From: Amaurobius ferox
Lineage: Eukaryota > Arthropoda > Arachnida > Araneae > Amaurobiidae
Length of the DNA: 64,000 bases
Reading direction: 5' to 3'
NCBI GenBank assembly: GCA_951213105.1
Contig: OX578152.1
Coordinates: 99,529,068 to 99,593,067 of the forward strand
Made by a program: the position numbers and the translations under genes. The notes beneath the pieces were generated by a model that did not search any database, was not told the origin of the DNA, and saw only the letters and a program-made list of their open reading frames with translations. Within the stretch, counting starts at the first letter, position 1. Every line of letters begins with the position of its first letter. Shown piece by piece: positions 24,294 to 32,737 of the stretch.

Positions 24294-24680
24294 ATGGAAG
24301 AATATTTAGAAAAAAGATTGTATGTTTACAGAAAGAGTAGAAATTTATATCAAAAGATAAGTATTTCATTATCAGTAAGTAAGGTCATTCTAAGTGGAAC
24401 GGGTTTATCAGCTATTGCCTTTCTTGCTTTTTTAAGTTTATCAGTTGGAATAGTAGAAGCTATTGATCTTGCATTAAAAATAGCAGAAAGGAAAGAAGAA
24501 TATAGACATTGTTATAATTTTTATAAAGAACTCATTAATTCGTTTAAAGCTAAGGATATGACAGAAGAAGAAATTTATATGCGAGAAAAGGACCTCATAA
24601 AAAGTTTAAAATTTAATCCAGTTGAAAAATACGTAAAACAAATACAATTGAATGAATATAAATTTATTCATCCTAAATAA
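24294..24680 (+). CDS. small membrane protein of the Polinton, intact
   Basis: 128 codons, open. A helical N-terminus (EEYLEKRLYVYRKSRNLYQK) is followed by a hydrophobic hairpin at residues 25-62 (VSKVILSGTGLSAIAFLAFL, SLSVGIVEAIDLAL), then a charged helical tail. The layout resembles SLATT-like two-helix membrane proteins that Polintons often carry beside the phospholipase. A TAAATG lies 5 bases upstream but its ATG (24289) is out of frame, so I use ATG 24294. Its stop abuts the next ATG. Role unknown; a membrane or pore-forming function is a guess. Confidence 0.55.
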   Translation: MEEYLEKRLYVYRKSRNLYQKISISLSVSKVILSGTGLSAIAFLAFLSLSVGIVEAIDLALKIAERKEEYRHCYNFYKELINSFKAKDMTEEEIYMREKDLIKSLKFNPVEKYVKQIQLNEYKFIHPK

Positions 24681-25151
24681 ATGAAAGGTGGTGATATTGT
24701 TGGATGGTTACAAGATAAAATAAATCCTCCAGAAATGCATTTACCAGGATATCAATATTGTGGTCCATTTACAAAATTAGAAAAAAGATTAAAAAGAGGT
24801 GATCCTGGAATAAATAAAGTTGATAAAGCATGTAAAAAACGTGATATTTCTTATAGTAAAACAAAAGATACAAAACAGAGACATGTTGCTGATCAAGAAT
24901 TAATATATGATTTAAATGCAATACAAGATCCAACATTTCGAGAAAGATTAGATAGAGGAATTATTAAACCTATTATTAAAGCTAAAAAAACTTTTGGGTT
25001 AGGAATATCTCCTAATATGTATTGTGTCAAGTGTAAAAAGAAAACCGAAACTAAAAATTATTATGAAACTACTTCTAAAAATAATAAACCAGTTGGTAAA
25101 GGTATTTGTACAATTTGTGGAAGTAAAAAGAATACTTTTTTAGGAATTTAA
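24681..25151 (+). CDS. phospholipase A2-like protein with C-terminal zinc ribbon, active site altered
   Basis: 156 codons, start in AAATAAATG. Residues ~20-75 match the parvovirus/Polinton phospholipase A2 fold. The YCGPFTKL calcium loop is changed where YCGPGT is usual. The helix VDKACKKRDISYS has Arg where the catalytic His of the HDxxY motif belongs. Both key sites are therefore altered and the lipase is probably dead, although the frame is open. The active family breaches endosomal membranes during entry. Residues ~112-155 form a CxxC...CxxC ribbon (CVKC, CTIC). It follows the membrane protein without a gap. Confidence 0.75.
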   Translation: MKGGDIVGWLQDKINPPEMHLPGYQYCGPFTKLEKRLKRGDPGINKVDKACKKRDISYSKTKDTKQRHVADQELIYDLNAIQDPTFRERLDRGIIKPIIKAKKTFGLGISPNMYCVKCKKKTETKNYYETTSKNNKPVGKGICTICGSKKNTFLGI

Positions 25152-26152
25152 AAGAGATATATTATAATCCAGAAACAGGTTATTGTGGTATTCAAGAATT
25201 GAAAAGAAAAACAGGATTACCTAATGTTGAAGAATTTTTACATGAACAAGATGTATATACTAGATATAAACCTGTCATTCGTAAATTTAAAAGAAGGAGA
25301 GTTTATGTTCCAAACAGTAATAATCAATTTGACGCTGATTTGTTATTTATAAAAAATTATAGCAAATATAATGATGGAACTAATTATTTGTTAACAGTTA
25401 TAGATACTTTTAATAAATATGCTTGGGCTTTCCCTATAAAGGAAAAACATCTGAAGAAGTCGTATAAGGCTTTAAACAAGTTTTTAAAGAAAGAAAGCCA
25501 AAATATTCATTTTGACAGATGAAGGTACTGAATTTACAGGAAAAGTTACACAAAAATTATTCAAAGATAAATACATTGGTTTACGACTTATAATAAAGAA
25601 ATAAAATCTGCAATAGCTGACAGATTTAATCGAAGTATAAGAGAAAAAATTATAAAATATATGCATGCTAACAATACTAAAAGATATATTGATGTATTAC
25701 CTAAATTACTTAAAAATTATAACAATTCATATCATAGATCTATAAAAATGACACCTGTTGAGGCTAGTCGAGACGAAAATGAATCTTAAGTTTATAAAAA
25801 TGTATATACTCAAAAGATCATAAAAAAACCTAAATTTAAGATAGGGGATAGAGTTAGAATATCAACAATTAAAAAAACATCCAGGAAAGTAGATGATTCT
25901 ACATTTACTGAAGAGATTTTTATAGTATCTGAAGTATTAAAAACAGATCCAATTACTTATCGATTAAAAGATTTAAACAGTAAAGAAATTGAAGGAACTT
26001 TTTATGAAAATGAAATGGTAAAATATAATAAAAAAGATGATGTGTATAAAATTGAAAAAATCATAAAAAAGAAAGGTAATAAATATTTTGTAAAATGGTT
26101 AGGATATTCAGATGAATTTAATAGTTGGACATCTCATTTATACAATGTTTAA
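25142..26152 (+). pseudogene. Polinton integrase (DDE, rve type) with chromodomain, broken
   Basis: The order is: an N-terminal segment (KEIYYNPETGY, EFLHEQDVYTRYKP), the catalytic core with first Asp in NQFDADLLF and NDGTNYLLTVID, second Asp in LTDEGTEF, and the third acidic position in a DRFNRS context where Glu is usual. A linker with FKIGDRVRIS and a C-terminal chromodomain (YKIEKIIKKKGNKYFVKWLGY) follow. Lesions are no ATG in frame upstream of 25199, a frameshift near 25495 reversed near 25578, and TAA at 25787-25789. The enzyme would insert the element, making the 6 bp duplication. It is last in the middle block. Confidence 0.88.
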
Positions 26153-26206
26153 AGATAGATGGTATAATAAAGGTGATCCTTGGGAATCATTAATATGATG
26201 ATTTAA

Positions 26207-26230
26207 CGGGGTGGGATCTATCACCCCCCG
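26207..26230 (+). terminator. GC-rich hairpin after integrase
   Basis: CGGGGTG / CACCCCCCG arms around GGATCTAT, 55 bases after the integrase stop and 41 before the next start. It is the same kind of hairpin as at the two outer block ends, though here not part of a TIR. Confidence 0.4.
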
Positions 26231-26270
26231 ATAAATATGAATAAAACTGTTATTAATACATAGTAAATAA

Positions 26271-26702
26271 ATGAATGTTAACTTTTTTGACGGTGTTGAA
26301 ATGGTTGAATCGATTGATATTTCAGATAATGAAGTTTCAGATAATAAAGTAGCGCATAATTTAAAGATGAAATTAATCTATGATTCTTCTTCAGAAGAAG
26401 AATATTTTTATGTTATAGACTATGAGAGTTTAAAACAAAGATATAAAAGTAGAATTAGTTATTTTAATCGAATAAAAAAGAGGTATAATATTACTCAAGA
26501 AGTTGAGGATATGTTTTTAAAATTTTTAGATTTTATGTATTATGAGAAATCAGTTAATTATTATTATTTTATGAAAAAGATTTGTGATATTTTTAATATT
26601 GAAAATAATATAAAGGTCCAAAGACTTTGTTATAAAGTCAAAAAGAAATATGAAAAAATATGGAATGCCTTTAAAAAAATGTTTCCTAATAAATGGATGT
26701 GA
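26271..26702 (+). CDS. hypothetical acidic/helical Polinton protein
   Basis: 143 codons, start in AAATAAATG. An acidic, Ser-rich N-terminus (DISDNEVSDN, DSSSEEEYF) precedes a basic, Tyr-rich helical part with YFMKKICDIFNIENN near residue 100. No family recognised. It opens the third block, and its last codons overlap the next start by ten bases. Its 3' end (FKKMFPNKWM) is encoded by a sequence repeated exactly upstream of the polymerase gene, so that end may be shaped by a promoter requirement. Confidence 0.5.
   Translation: MNVNFFDGVEMVESIDISDNEVSDNKVAHNLKMKLIYDSSSEEEYFYVIDYESLKQRYKSRISYFNRIKKRYNITQEVEDMFLKFLDFMYYEKSVNYYYFMKKICDIFNIENNIKVQRLCYKVKKKYEKIWNAFKKMFPNKWM
26670..26697 (+). promoter_or_regulatory. 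repeated start box 1
   Basis: 28 bases, core CCTAATAAATGGA, identical to 26919-26946. They span the end of the 143-residue gene and the start of the 76-residue gene. A weaker copy precedes 31658. Confidence 0.5.
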
Positions 26703-26923
26703 CAAGAATATGCACACACTGTAAGATTATAAAACCAATAGATGATTTCTATAAACATCGTAATTATGGTAAATTTAATCGTGACAGTGTTTGTAAAATT
26801 TGTAAATCTATGATTAGTTATACGAAATATAATTGTGAATGTGGAAAACAGTATACATATCTTCATAAACAAAGACATTTGAGAAGTAATTATCATATCA
26901 AGCGAGTTGTGAAAAGTATTTAA
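26693..26923 (+). CDS. small zinc-finger protein
   Basis: 76 codons. The first half carries CTHCKIIKPIDDFYKH...CKICKS, a CxxC-CxxC zinc ribbon with the xxFYKxR spacing seen in HNH-linked ribbons. The second half (CECGKQYTYLHKQRHLRSNYH) looks like a C2H2-like finger. It probably binds nucleic acid, for example as a regulator, but this is inference. It lies in a tight run between the 143-residue gene (overlapping) and the polymerase. Confidence 0.55.
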   Translation: MDVTRICTHCKIIKPIDDFYKHRNYGKFNRDSVCKICKSMISYTKYNCECGKQYTYLHKQRHLRSNYHIKRVVKSI

Positions 26924-26946
26924 AAAAATGTTTCCTAATAAATGGA
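26919..26946 (+). promoter_or_regulatory. repeated start box 2 (polymerase start)
   Basis: Identical over 28 bases to 26670-26697, but here mostly intergenic. It ends on the ATG at 26942. Confidence 0.5.
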
Positions 26947-29626
26947 CATGTTACTGAGAGCAAAGACTATTAATAAACTTAGAAATGTAGTAAAACTATT
27001 GAGTATTAAACAACCTAAAGGTTGTAAGAAGGATAATTTAATTAGATTATTAATTAAATATATCAGAAAAACAGGTGAATATAAACCTGTTCTAGTAGAA
27101 TTATTAAATTTAGATATATCAAAATACTTAGAAAAAAAGAAAAAAATATTTATTGATAAACCTGAAAAACGTAAAAAAATTAAAAAGATTTTTGATTCTT
27201 TTAGTTTAAGATTTGATAAAAATGATTTTAAATCTGTAATTTTCTTTCCTGAAGAAAAGTTACTAGAAGAAAATCTTGAAAAGTTATTTACAGAAGATAG
27301 AAAATGTCGTATATGCGGTAAATATTACAAAACTGAAGATAAAGAAAAACATATAAAGAAAGACTTAATGATTAAAAGATCAAAACAAAAGAGAAAATGT
27401 ATTATTTGCGGTATATATTATAAACATTTAGAAAATCACATATCAAGTCGAAAACATAAAAAAGCATTATTAAATGATGAAGGTAATGTAGAAATTAAGG
27501 AATATGAAACTGCTTATATATCTAGATTAAGATCATATAGAATTAATAATTGTAATAATATTAAAATCCCTCTAGAATTTTTAGAAGAGAGAAGAAAGGT
27601 TGTAATAAAAAAAAATAAAGCAAATTTTGGAAGAATTTAATGGTATAAAGGTAAATTTTAAATTGTTTTGTTTGTATAAATTGAATGAAGAAATTCAAGA
27701 ATTTACATTCAAAACTGAGAATCAAATTATATTAAAATCTAATGATTTACATACTTTTTATGATTATGTTATTGACAACTTAATAAATGAATCTGATGAT
27801 TTTATATCAAAAGGATCTGGTTGGAGTTTTGAAGAAATTAAATTTTTGGAATTGAGAATAAATAAGTATCAACCCTTGAGAGGATCAAGTTATATTGATT
27901 TACCTGAAAACATTAAATCTAAACAAGCTATAATAAATGTAAAAAATAAAGCTAATAAATGTTTTATGTGGTCTATATTATCAACAATTCATCCTGTAAA
28001 AAAAGATCCTCAAAGAGTGTCAAAATATGAACAATATAAGGATGAATTAAATTTTAAAGGAATTGATTTTCCTGTTTCATTAGACAATATTAAGAAATTT
28101 GAAAAACTAAATAATATATCTGTAAATGTTTATAGTTATGATGGTTCAATTTATCCACTTAGAATAACTAACAATAAATTAGAAAAACATGTAAACTTGT
28201 TTTATATGAAAGATGAAAAAAATTATCATTATTGTTGGATTAAAAATATGAATAGTTTGATCAGATCACAAATTACTCATCATCGTATATTTTTATGTGA
28301 TAGATGTTTAAATCATTTTTATTCTGAGGAAAGATTAAAGATACATGAGGAATACTGTAAAGAGAAAGAAGCTGTCACAATTAATATGCCTAAAAAAGAT
28401 GAAGTTATTCAATTTAAAAATCATGAAAGAAAAATGAGAGTACCATATACTATATATGCTGATTTTGAATCTCTCTTACCTAAAATTGATACATGTGAGC
28501 AAGATCAAACTAAATCATATACTGTGAAATATCAAAAACATGTAGCAGATGCATTTTGTTAGTATATCAAATATGAAAATGAATACTTTAAACCTCCTGT
28601 TGTTTATAGAGGACCTGATACAATCAAAAAGTTTGTATCTATGTTAAAAGAGGATACTCTTAAAATTGAAAAATTTATAAAAGAAAAAACTAAAAAATAT
28701 GAAAGTATCAAATCAATTATAGAGTTCGATGAAAATCATTATAAAAGAACTAATATTTGTCATATATGTGAAAAACAAATCTTAAAGGATGAAAAAGTAA
28801 TTGATCATTGTCATATAACTGGAAAATATAGGGGTCCTGCTCATAATGTTTGTAATTTAAATTATCAAATTCCAAAATTTATTCCAGTAAAAATCCATAA
28901 TTTAACAGGTTATGATTCTCATTTGTTTATAAAAGAACTTGGATTTGATAAATCAAAAATAGATGCTATACCTAATACTGAAGAAAAATATATATCTTTC
29001 AGCAAAAAAATATGAGGTATGAAATTGAGATTTATTGATTCATTCAAATTTATGTCTTGCAGTTTAGATAATTTATCAAAGAACTTGAGACCAGAGAATG
29101 AAATAAATAGATGTCCTCCAAAAATACGGAAACTGAAATATATTAAATACTTAAAATCAAAATTTAGAGAGACATCATTACATTTTCCTGATGATAAATT
29201 ACATCTCATTACAAGAAAGGGTGTATATCCCTATGATTATATGAATTCTAGAGAAAAATACAAAGAAACAGAATTACCTTCAAAAGATAAATTTTATAAT
29301 AAATTGAATGAATGTAATATAACTGATGAAGAATATAAACATGCTCAACGTGTTTGGAAAGAATTTAATATAAAAAATTTAGGTGAATATACAGATTTAT
29401 ATGTCAAAACAGATGTATTAATTTTAACAGATGTATTTGAAAATTTTAGAGATGTTTGTTTAAAAACTTCTAAATTAGATCCAGATTGGTATTTTACTCC
29501 TCCTGGTTTATCTTGGGATGCAATGTTAAAAATAACAAATGTTAAATTAGATTTATTAAATAATTATGATATGATTCTCATGATAGAAAAAGGTTTAAGA
29601 GGAGGTGTTTCACAATGTTGCAATAG

Positions 29627-29687
29627 ACCGGCCACACGTTTTGTTACCATAAACCCCTGGGTTGGTCGTGTGGTCTGGGCCTTCAAC
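29627..29687 (+). mobile_element. SINE tail fragment (first insertion)
   Basis: 61 bases resembling the last part of the full SINE (CGGCC...GTTACC...GGTCGTGTGGTCTGGG). It is flanked by AATGTTGCAATAG at 29614-29626 and 29688-29700. It appears to be a strongly 5'-truncated copy. Confidence 0.65.
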
Positions 29688-29700
29688 AATGTTGCAATAG

Positions 29701-30087
29701 AGGCCAACGGCCGTACCGTGCTGAAAACACCGGTTCTCGTTAGATCACCGAAGTCAAGCAGCATCGGGCGCGGTTAGTACTTGGTGGGTGACCACCTCGG
29801 AACGCCGCGTGCTGTTGGCCATCTCGGGTGCGGTATCCCCGTGGTTTGCGCGCTAGATTTGCACGCTGCCACAAATGCCGCCGTGTTCATGCGGAGTACG
29901 ATCACGTTAAACATGTGGGTCTGTAAGTCCTTCCGAGAGGTTGGTGGTAGGGGAAGGAGGGTACGGTCCCTGTGGATGCCTCCCCCACTGGGTTCCGGTC
30001 TAAATTGGGTGGCACTTCCCGGCCGTCCATACAGTTACCTTACACCTTTCTGGTAGGTCGGACGGTCTGGGTCTCAACAACAACAAC
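29701..30087 (+). mobile_element. 5S rRNA / tRNA chimeric SINE (second insertion)
   Basis: A 5S rRNA-like head (29703-29820) is followed by a shortened tRNA-derived head lacking its B box (about 29827-29880), then the common body (GTCCTTCCGAGAGGTTGGTG, TCCCCCACTGGGTTCCGGTC) and a CAACAACAACAA tail. The flanking target copies are AATGTTGCAATAG (29688-29700) and AATGTTGTAATAG (30088-30100). Together the two SINEs add 474 bases, a multiple of three. The three other SINEs in the window lack the 5S head. Confidence 0.85.
29703..29820 (+). ncRNA. 5S rRNA-derived SINE head
   Basis: It begins GCCAACGGCCGTACC and ends CGCGTGCTGTTGGC, so the terminal helix I arms pair. The internal promoter parts are recognisable: box A-like AAGTCAAGCAGC and box C-like GGTTAGTACTTGG.GGGTGAC. 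It is not a functional rRNA gene in this context. Confidence 0.85.
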
Positions 30088-31454
30088 AATGTTGTAATAG
30101 ATATGGAAAAGCAAATAATAAATATATGAAAAATTATGATAATAGTAAAGAATCCAATTATTTAATGTATTTAGATGCTAATAATTTATATGGATGGGCT
30201 ATGAGTCAATATTTACCATATGGAGAATTTAAATGGTGTAATGGTGATGAAATAAATTGTGTTAAACGTGAAGTATATAACCATAAAATAAAAGATGATT
30301 CAGAGAATGGATATATATTTGAAATTAGTTTAAGATATCCAAAAGAGTTACATGATTATCATTCAGATTTACCATTATGTCCTGAAAATAGAATTCCTGA
30401 AAATTCAAAACAAGATAAGTTATTAACAACTTTATATAATAAAGAGAAATATGTAGTTCATTATAGAAGTTTAAAACAATATTTGAAAATGGTCTTAAAG
30501 GCTGTAAAAGTACATAGAGTATTACAATTTAAACAATCGAATTGGTTGAAAAAATATATAGATTTAAACACTGAAATGAGAAAGAAAGCTGCTAATGATT
30601 TTGAGAAAGATTTTTATAAATTGATGAATAATTCAGCATTTGGAAAAACTATGGAAAATATAAGAAAACGAATCGATGTAAGATTATGTTGTAATTATGA
30701 TCAAGTTAAAAAATTAATTGCTAAACCTAATTTCAAATGTAGAACTATTTTTGATGAAAATTTGGTAGCTGTTCACATGAAAAAAACAAAACTATATTTT
30801 AATAAACCGATTTATGTTGGAATGAGTATATTAGATTTATCTAAACATTTAATGTATGATTTTCATTATAATGTCATGAAACCGAGATATAAGGATAATA
30901 TTAAGTTATTATATATGGATACAGATAGTTTTATATATGATATTAAAACAGATGACTTTTTTGTAGATATGAAGTCAATGATTGATTATTTCGATACATC
31001 TGATTATCAAGTAAATAATCCATATAATATACCTAGATGTAATAAAAAAGTATTAGGTAAAATGAAAGATGAAAATAGCGGTGTGATTATGGAAGAATTT
31101 TTAGGTTTAAGAAGTAAAATGTATTCAATAAGATTAGAAAAACAGAGTGTTGAAGAATATAATAATAATGAAGAAGATATAGAAAACCATAAAAAATTTG
31201 AGACTAAGAAGTCTAAAGGAACTAAGACTAGTACCGTTAAAAACAGAATATCATTTGAAGATTATAAAGACTGTTTATTAAATAAAAAAAATCAATATAG
31301 AGCACAGAATTTAATTAGAAGTAAGAAACATGAATTGTATTCAATTCAAGTGAACAAGATAGCTTTATCAGCAAGAGATGATAAAAGATTTATATTAGAA
31401 GATGATATGAATACTAGAGCTTTAGGACATTATAAAAATGTTAATTCTATATAA

Positions 31455-31619
31455 ATGGATGAGTGCTTAGGTGGAGCTTTAAATTTTACAAATTCTGAAG
31501 ACTATTTGACTTATCTTTGTATGATAAATATGATCATACTAAAAACCTATTATCAGAAAGTTTTCAAAGGATTAGGAATTTTATATGTTATTTCAAAGAA
31601 TTTATTCTATTACGATTAG
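31455..31619 (+). CDS. hypothetical 54-residue ORF after pPolB
   Basis: ATG in TATATAAATGG directly after the polymerase stop. It begins MDECLGGALNFTNSEDYL, has a hydrophobic middle (LCMINMIIL) and stops at TAG 31617-31619. Not recognised. It could be the remnant of a longer gene. Confidence 0.35.
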   Translation: MDECLGGALNFTNSEDYLTYLCMINMIILKTYYQKVFKGLGILYVISKNLFYYD

Positions 31620-31657
31620 CAGGGTGAATTTATATTTATAAAAATGTTTACTAATAA

Positions 31658-31941
31658 ATGGAAGAGTTCAATAGACTGAGAGGTTATCCTAAAACGTTTA
31701 AATTAAATGATTTAAATCCTGGGGAATATGATCTGATATCATTGAGAAAAATTAATACTAAATTTGGAGATTCAGTAATCGTAAAGTTAGATGTGGAAGT
31801 TGAAGAAAAAGAGTATTACCTTGCGAATAAACATGGAAACTTTCTGATGTATCAATAAATAAAATCAATAAAGGTAGATATATATTTAAGTATTCGGGTA
31901 TGATTGATGATAAATACGAATATGAATTAGAGAAAGCTTAA
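31658..31941 (+). pseudogene. small beta-rich right-end Polinton protein, frameshifted
   Basis: Start in CTAATAAATGGAAG. The first 66 codons contain KINTKFGDSVIVKLDVEVEE and YYLANKHGNF. The frame then shifts by one base near 31845 and continues with INKGRYIFKYSGMIDDKYEY to TAA 31939-31941. About 95 residues in all. Proteins with the NTKFG...V.L pattern occur in arthropod Polintons; their function is unknown to me. The last ~28 codons lie inside the right TIR, so an inverted copy of this gene tail also sits at 21203-21290. Confidence 0.55.
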
Positions 31942-32645
31942 TCATTTTTCAGTGGGGGGGCGTCACCCCCCACTATAATTGTCTTATGTTTTGTATATTC
32001 ATAATGATTTCATATTTTCATAATTCTTTTTAATTTTATAAAAAATGTTTAGATTTAGTTAAACATTTTGAGATTTTCTATTAAATATATGGGGGGGGGG
32101 TCTCAACCCCACCCTTTAAAAACAGGGGGCTTCCATCCAGGTCCTCTTTTTTCACGCATTTATTTTAAATAATTCACTGCATACTTTTAATAAGTCTAGC
32201 TTTTTAACTAAAATAGTTCACTGTTAAAAGGTACACATTTTTAATATATTAGAGGACTTCCATTCATTTGGAGGTCCTCTTTTTTCACGCATTTATTTTA
32301 AATAATTCACTGCATACTTTTAATATGTCTAACTTTTTAACTAAAAAAGTTCACTGTTTAAAGGTACATATATATATATTAGAAGACTTCCATTCAGGTC
32401 CTCTTTTTTCACGCATTTATTTTATATGTCTAGCTTTTTAACTAAAAAAGTTCAGTAATTCATTGTTAAAATTTGGTCTTAATGTAAAAAAGGTATATAT
32501 ACACCTTTTTAGCTATAAAAATCATGTTTTTAATATTAAAATGGATCAAGACCTTTTTTTTTCATAAAAAAAGATAAAATAAGCTGTAAAATCATGTTTT
32601 TAGTGTAAAAAGAATATGTGCGCTCAGACGTGCGTATATACACTA

Positions 32646-32647
<2 letters not shown>
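31850..32647 (-). repeat. Polinton right terminal inverted repeat
   Basis: Inverse of the left TIR with small differences in tandem-unit and poly-G length. It contains the tail of the right-end gene, two GC-rich hairpins, three TTTTTAACTAAAA-type units and the conserved outer 40 bases with CGCTCAGACGTGCG. Confidence 0.92.
31951..31974 (+). terminator. GC-rich hairpin after right block
   Basis: AGTGGGGGGG / CCCCCCACT arms start 10 bases after the right-end gene stop. It is the inverted partner of 21169-21192. Confidence 0.4.

Positions 32648-32737
<90 letters not shown>
32648..32737. repeat. AC/AT compound microsatellite (Polinton target)
   Basis: About 38 AC units followed by AT units. The left part of the same microsatellite is at 20486-20504, showing that the Polinton landed inside it. 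Confidence 0.95.

Larger units (their letters stand above)
26942..31454 (+). pseudogene. protein-primed DNA polymerase B (pPolB), broken by frameshift, stops and SINE
   Basis: The first frame (26942-27640) has a helical, SAP-like start and two zinc-finger-like CxxC...H segments. It appears continuous with the polymerase frame through a one-base shift in the A run at about 27607-27615, as no ATG opens the second frame. The polymerase frame has exonuclease motifs YADFESL, NLTGYDSHLF and YVKTDVLIL; a CxxC...DHCHITG...CN treble-clef segment between the first two; and polymerase motifs DANNLYGWAM (A), MNNSAFGKT (B) and YMDTDSF (C). Lesions are TAG 28560-28562, TGA 29013-29015 and 474 bases of SINE between exonuclease and polymerase regions. 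All catalytic residues remain. It would replicate the element using a terminal protein. Confidence 0.9.
20505..32647 (+). mobile_element. Polinton/Maverick element, 12,143 bp, complete ends
   Basis: It starts AGTAGTGTCTATACGC and ends with the inverse ATACACTACT, matching the AG...CT ends of Polintons. The 6 bp duplication CACACA (20499-20504, 32648-32653) fits the superfamily. The target was the CA microsatellite of the Helitron-like element. Content is diagnostic: protein-primed DNA polymerase B, retrovirus-like integrase with chromodomain, A32-like packaging ATPase, adenain-like protease, penton-like protein and phospholipase A2. Lesions in at least seven genes and the lack of a recognisable major capsid gene mean this copy cannot move or form particles by itself. 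Confidence 0.97.

Noticed and set aside
29564..29764. Minus-strand frame over the SINE insertion
   Set aside because: A shadow of the polymerase and SINE sequence without its own start context.
29703..29820. Functional 5S rRNA gene
   Set aside because: It sits within a SINE with target duplications and carries substitutions; better read as a retroposed head.
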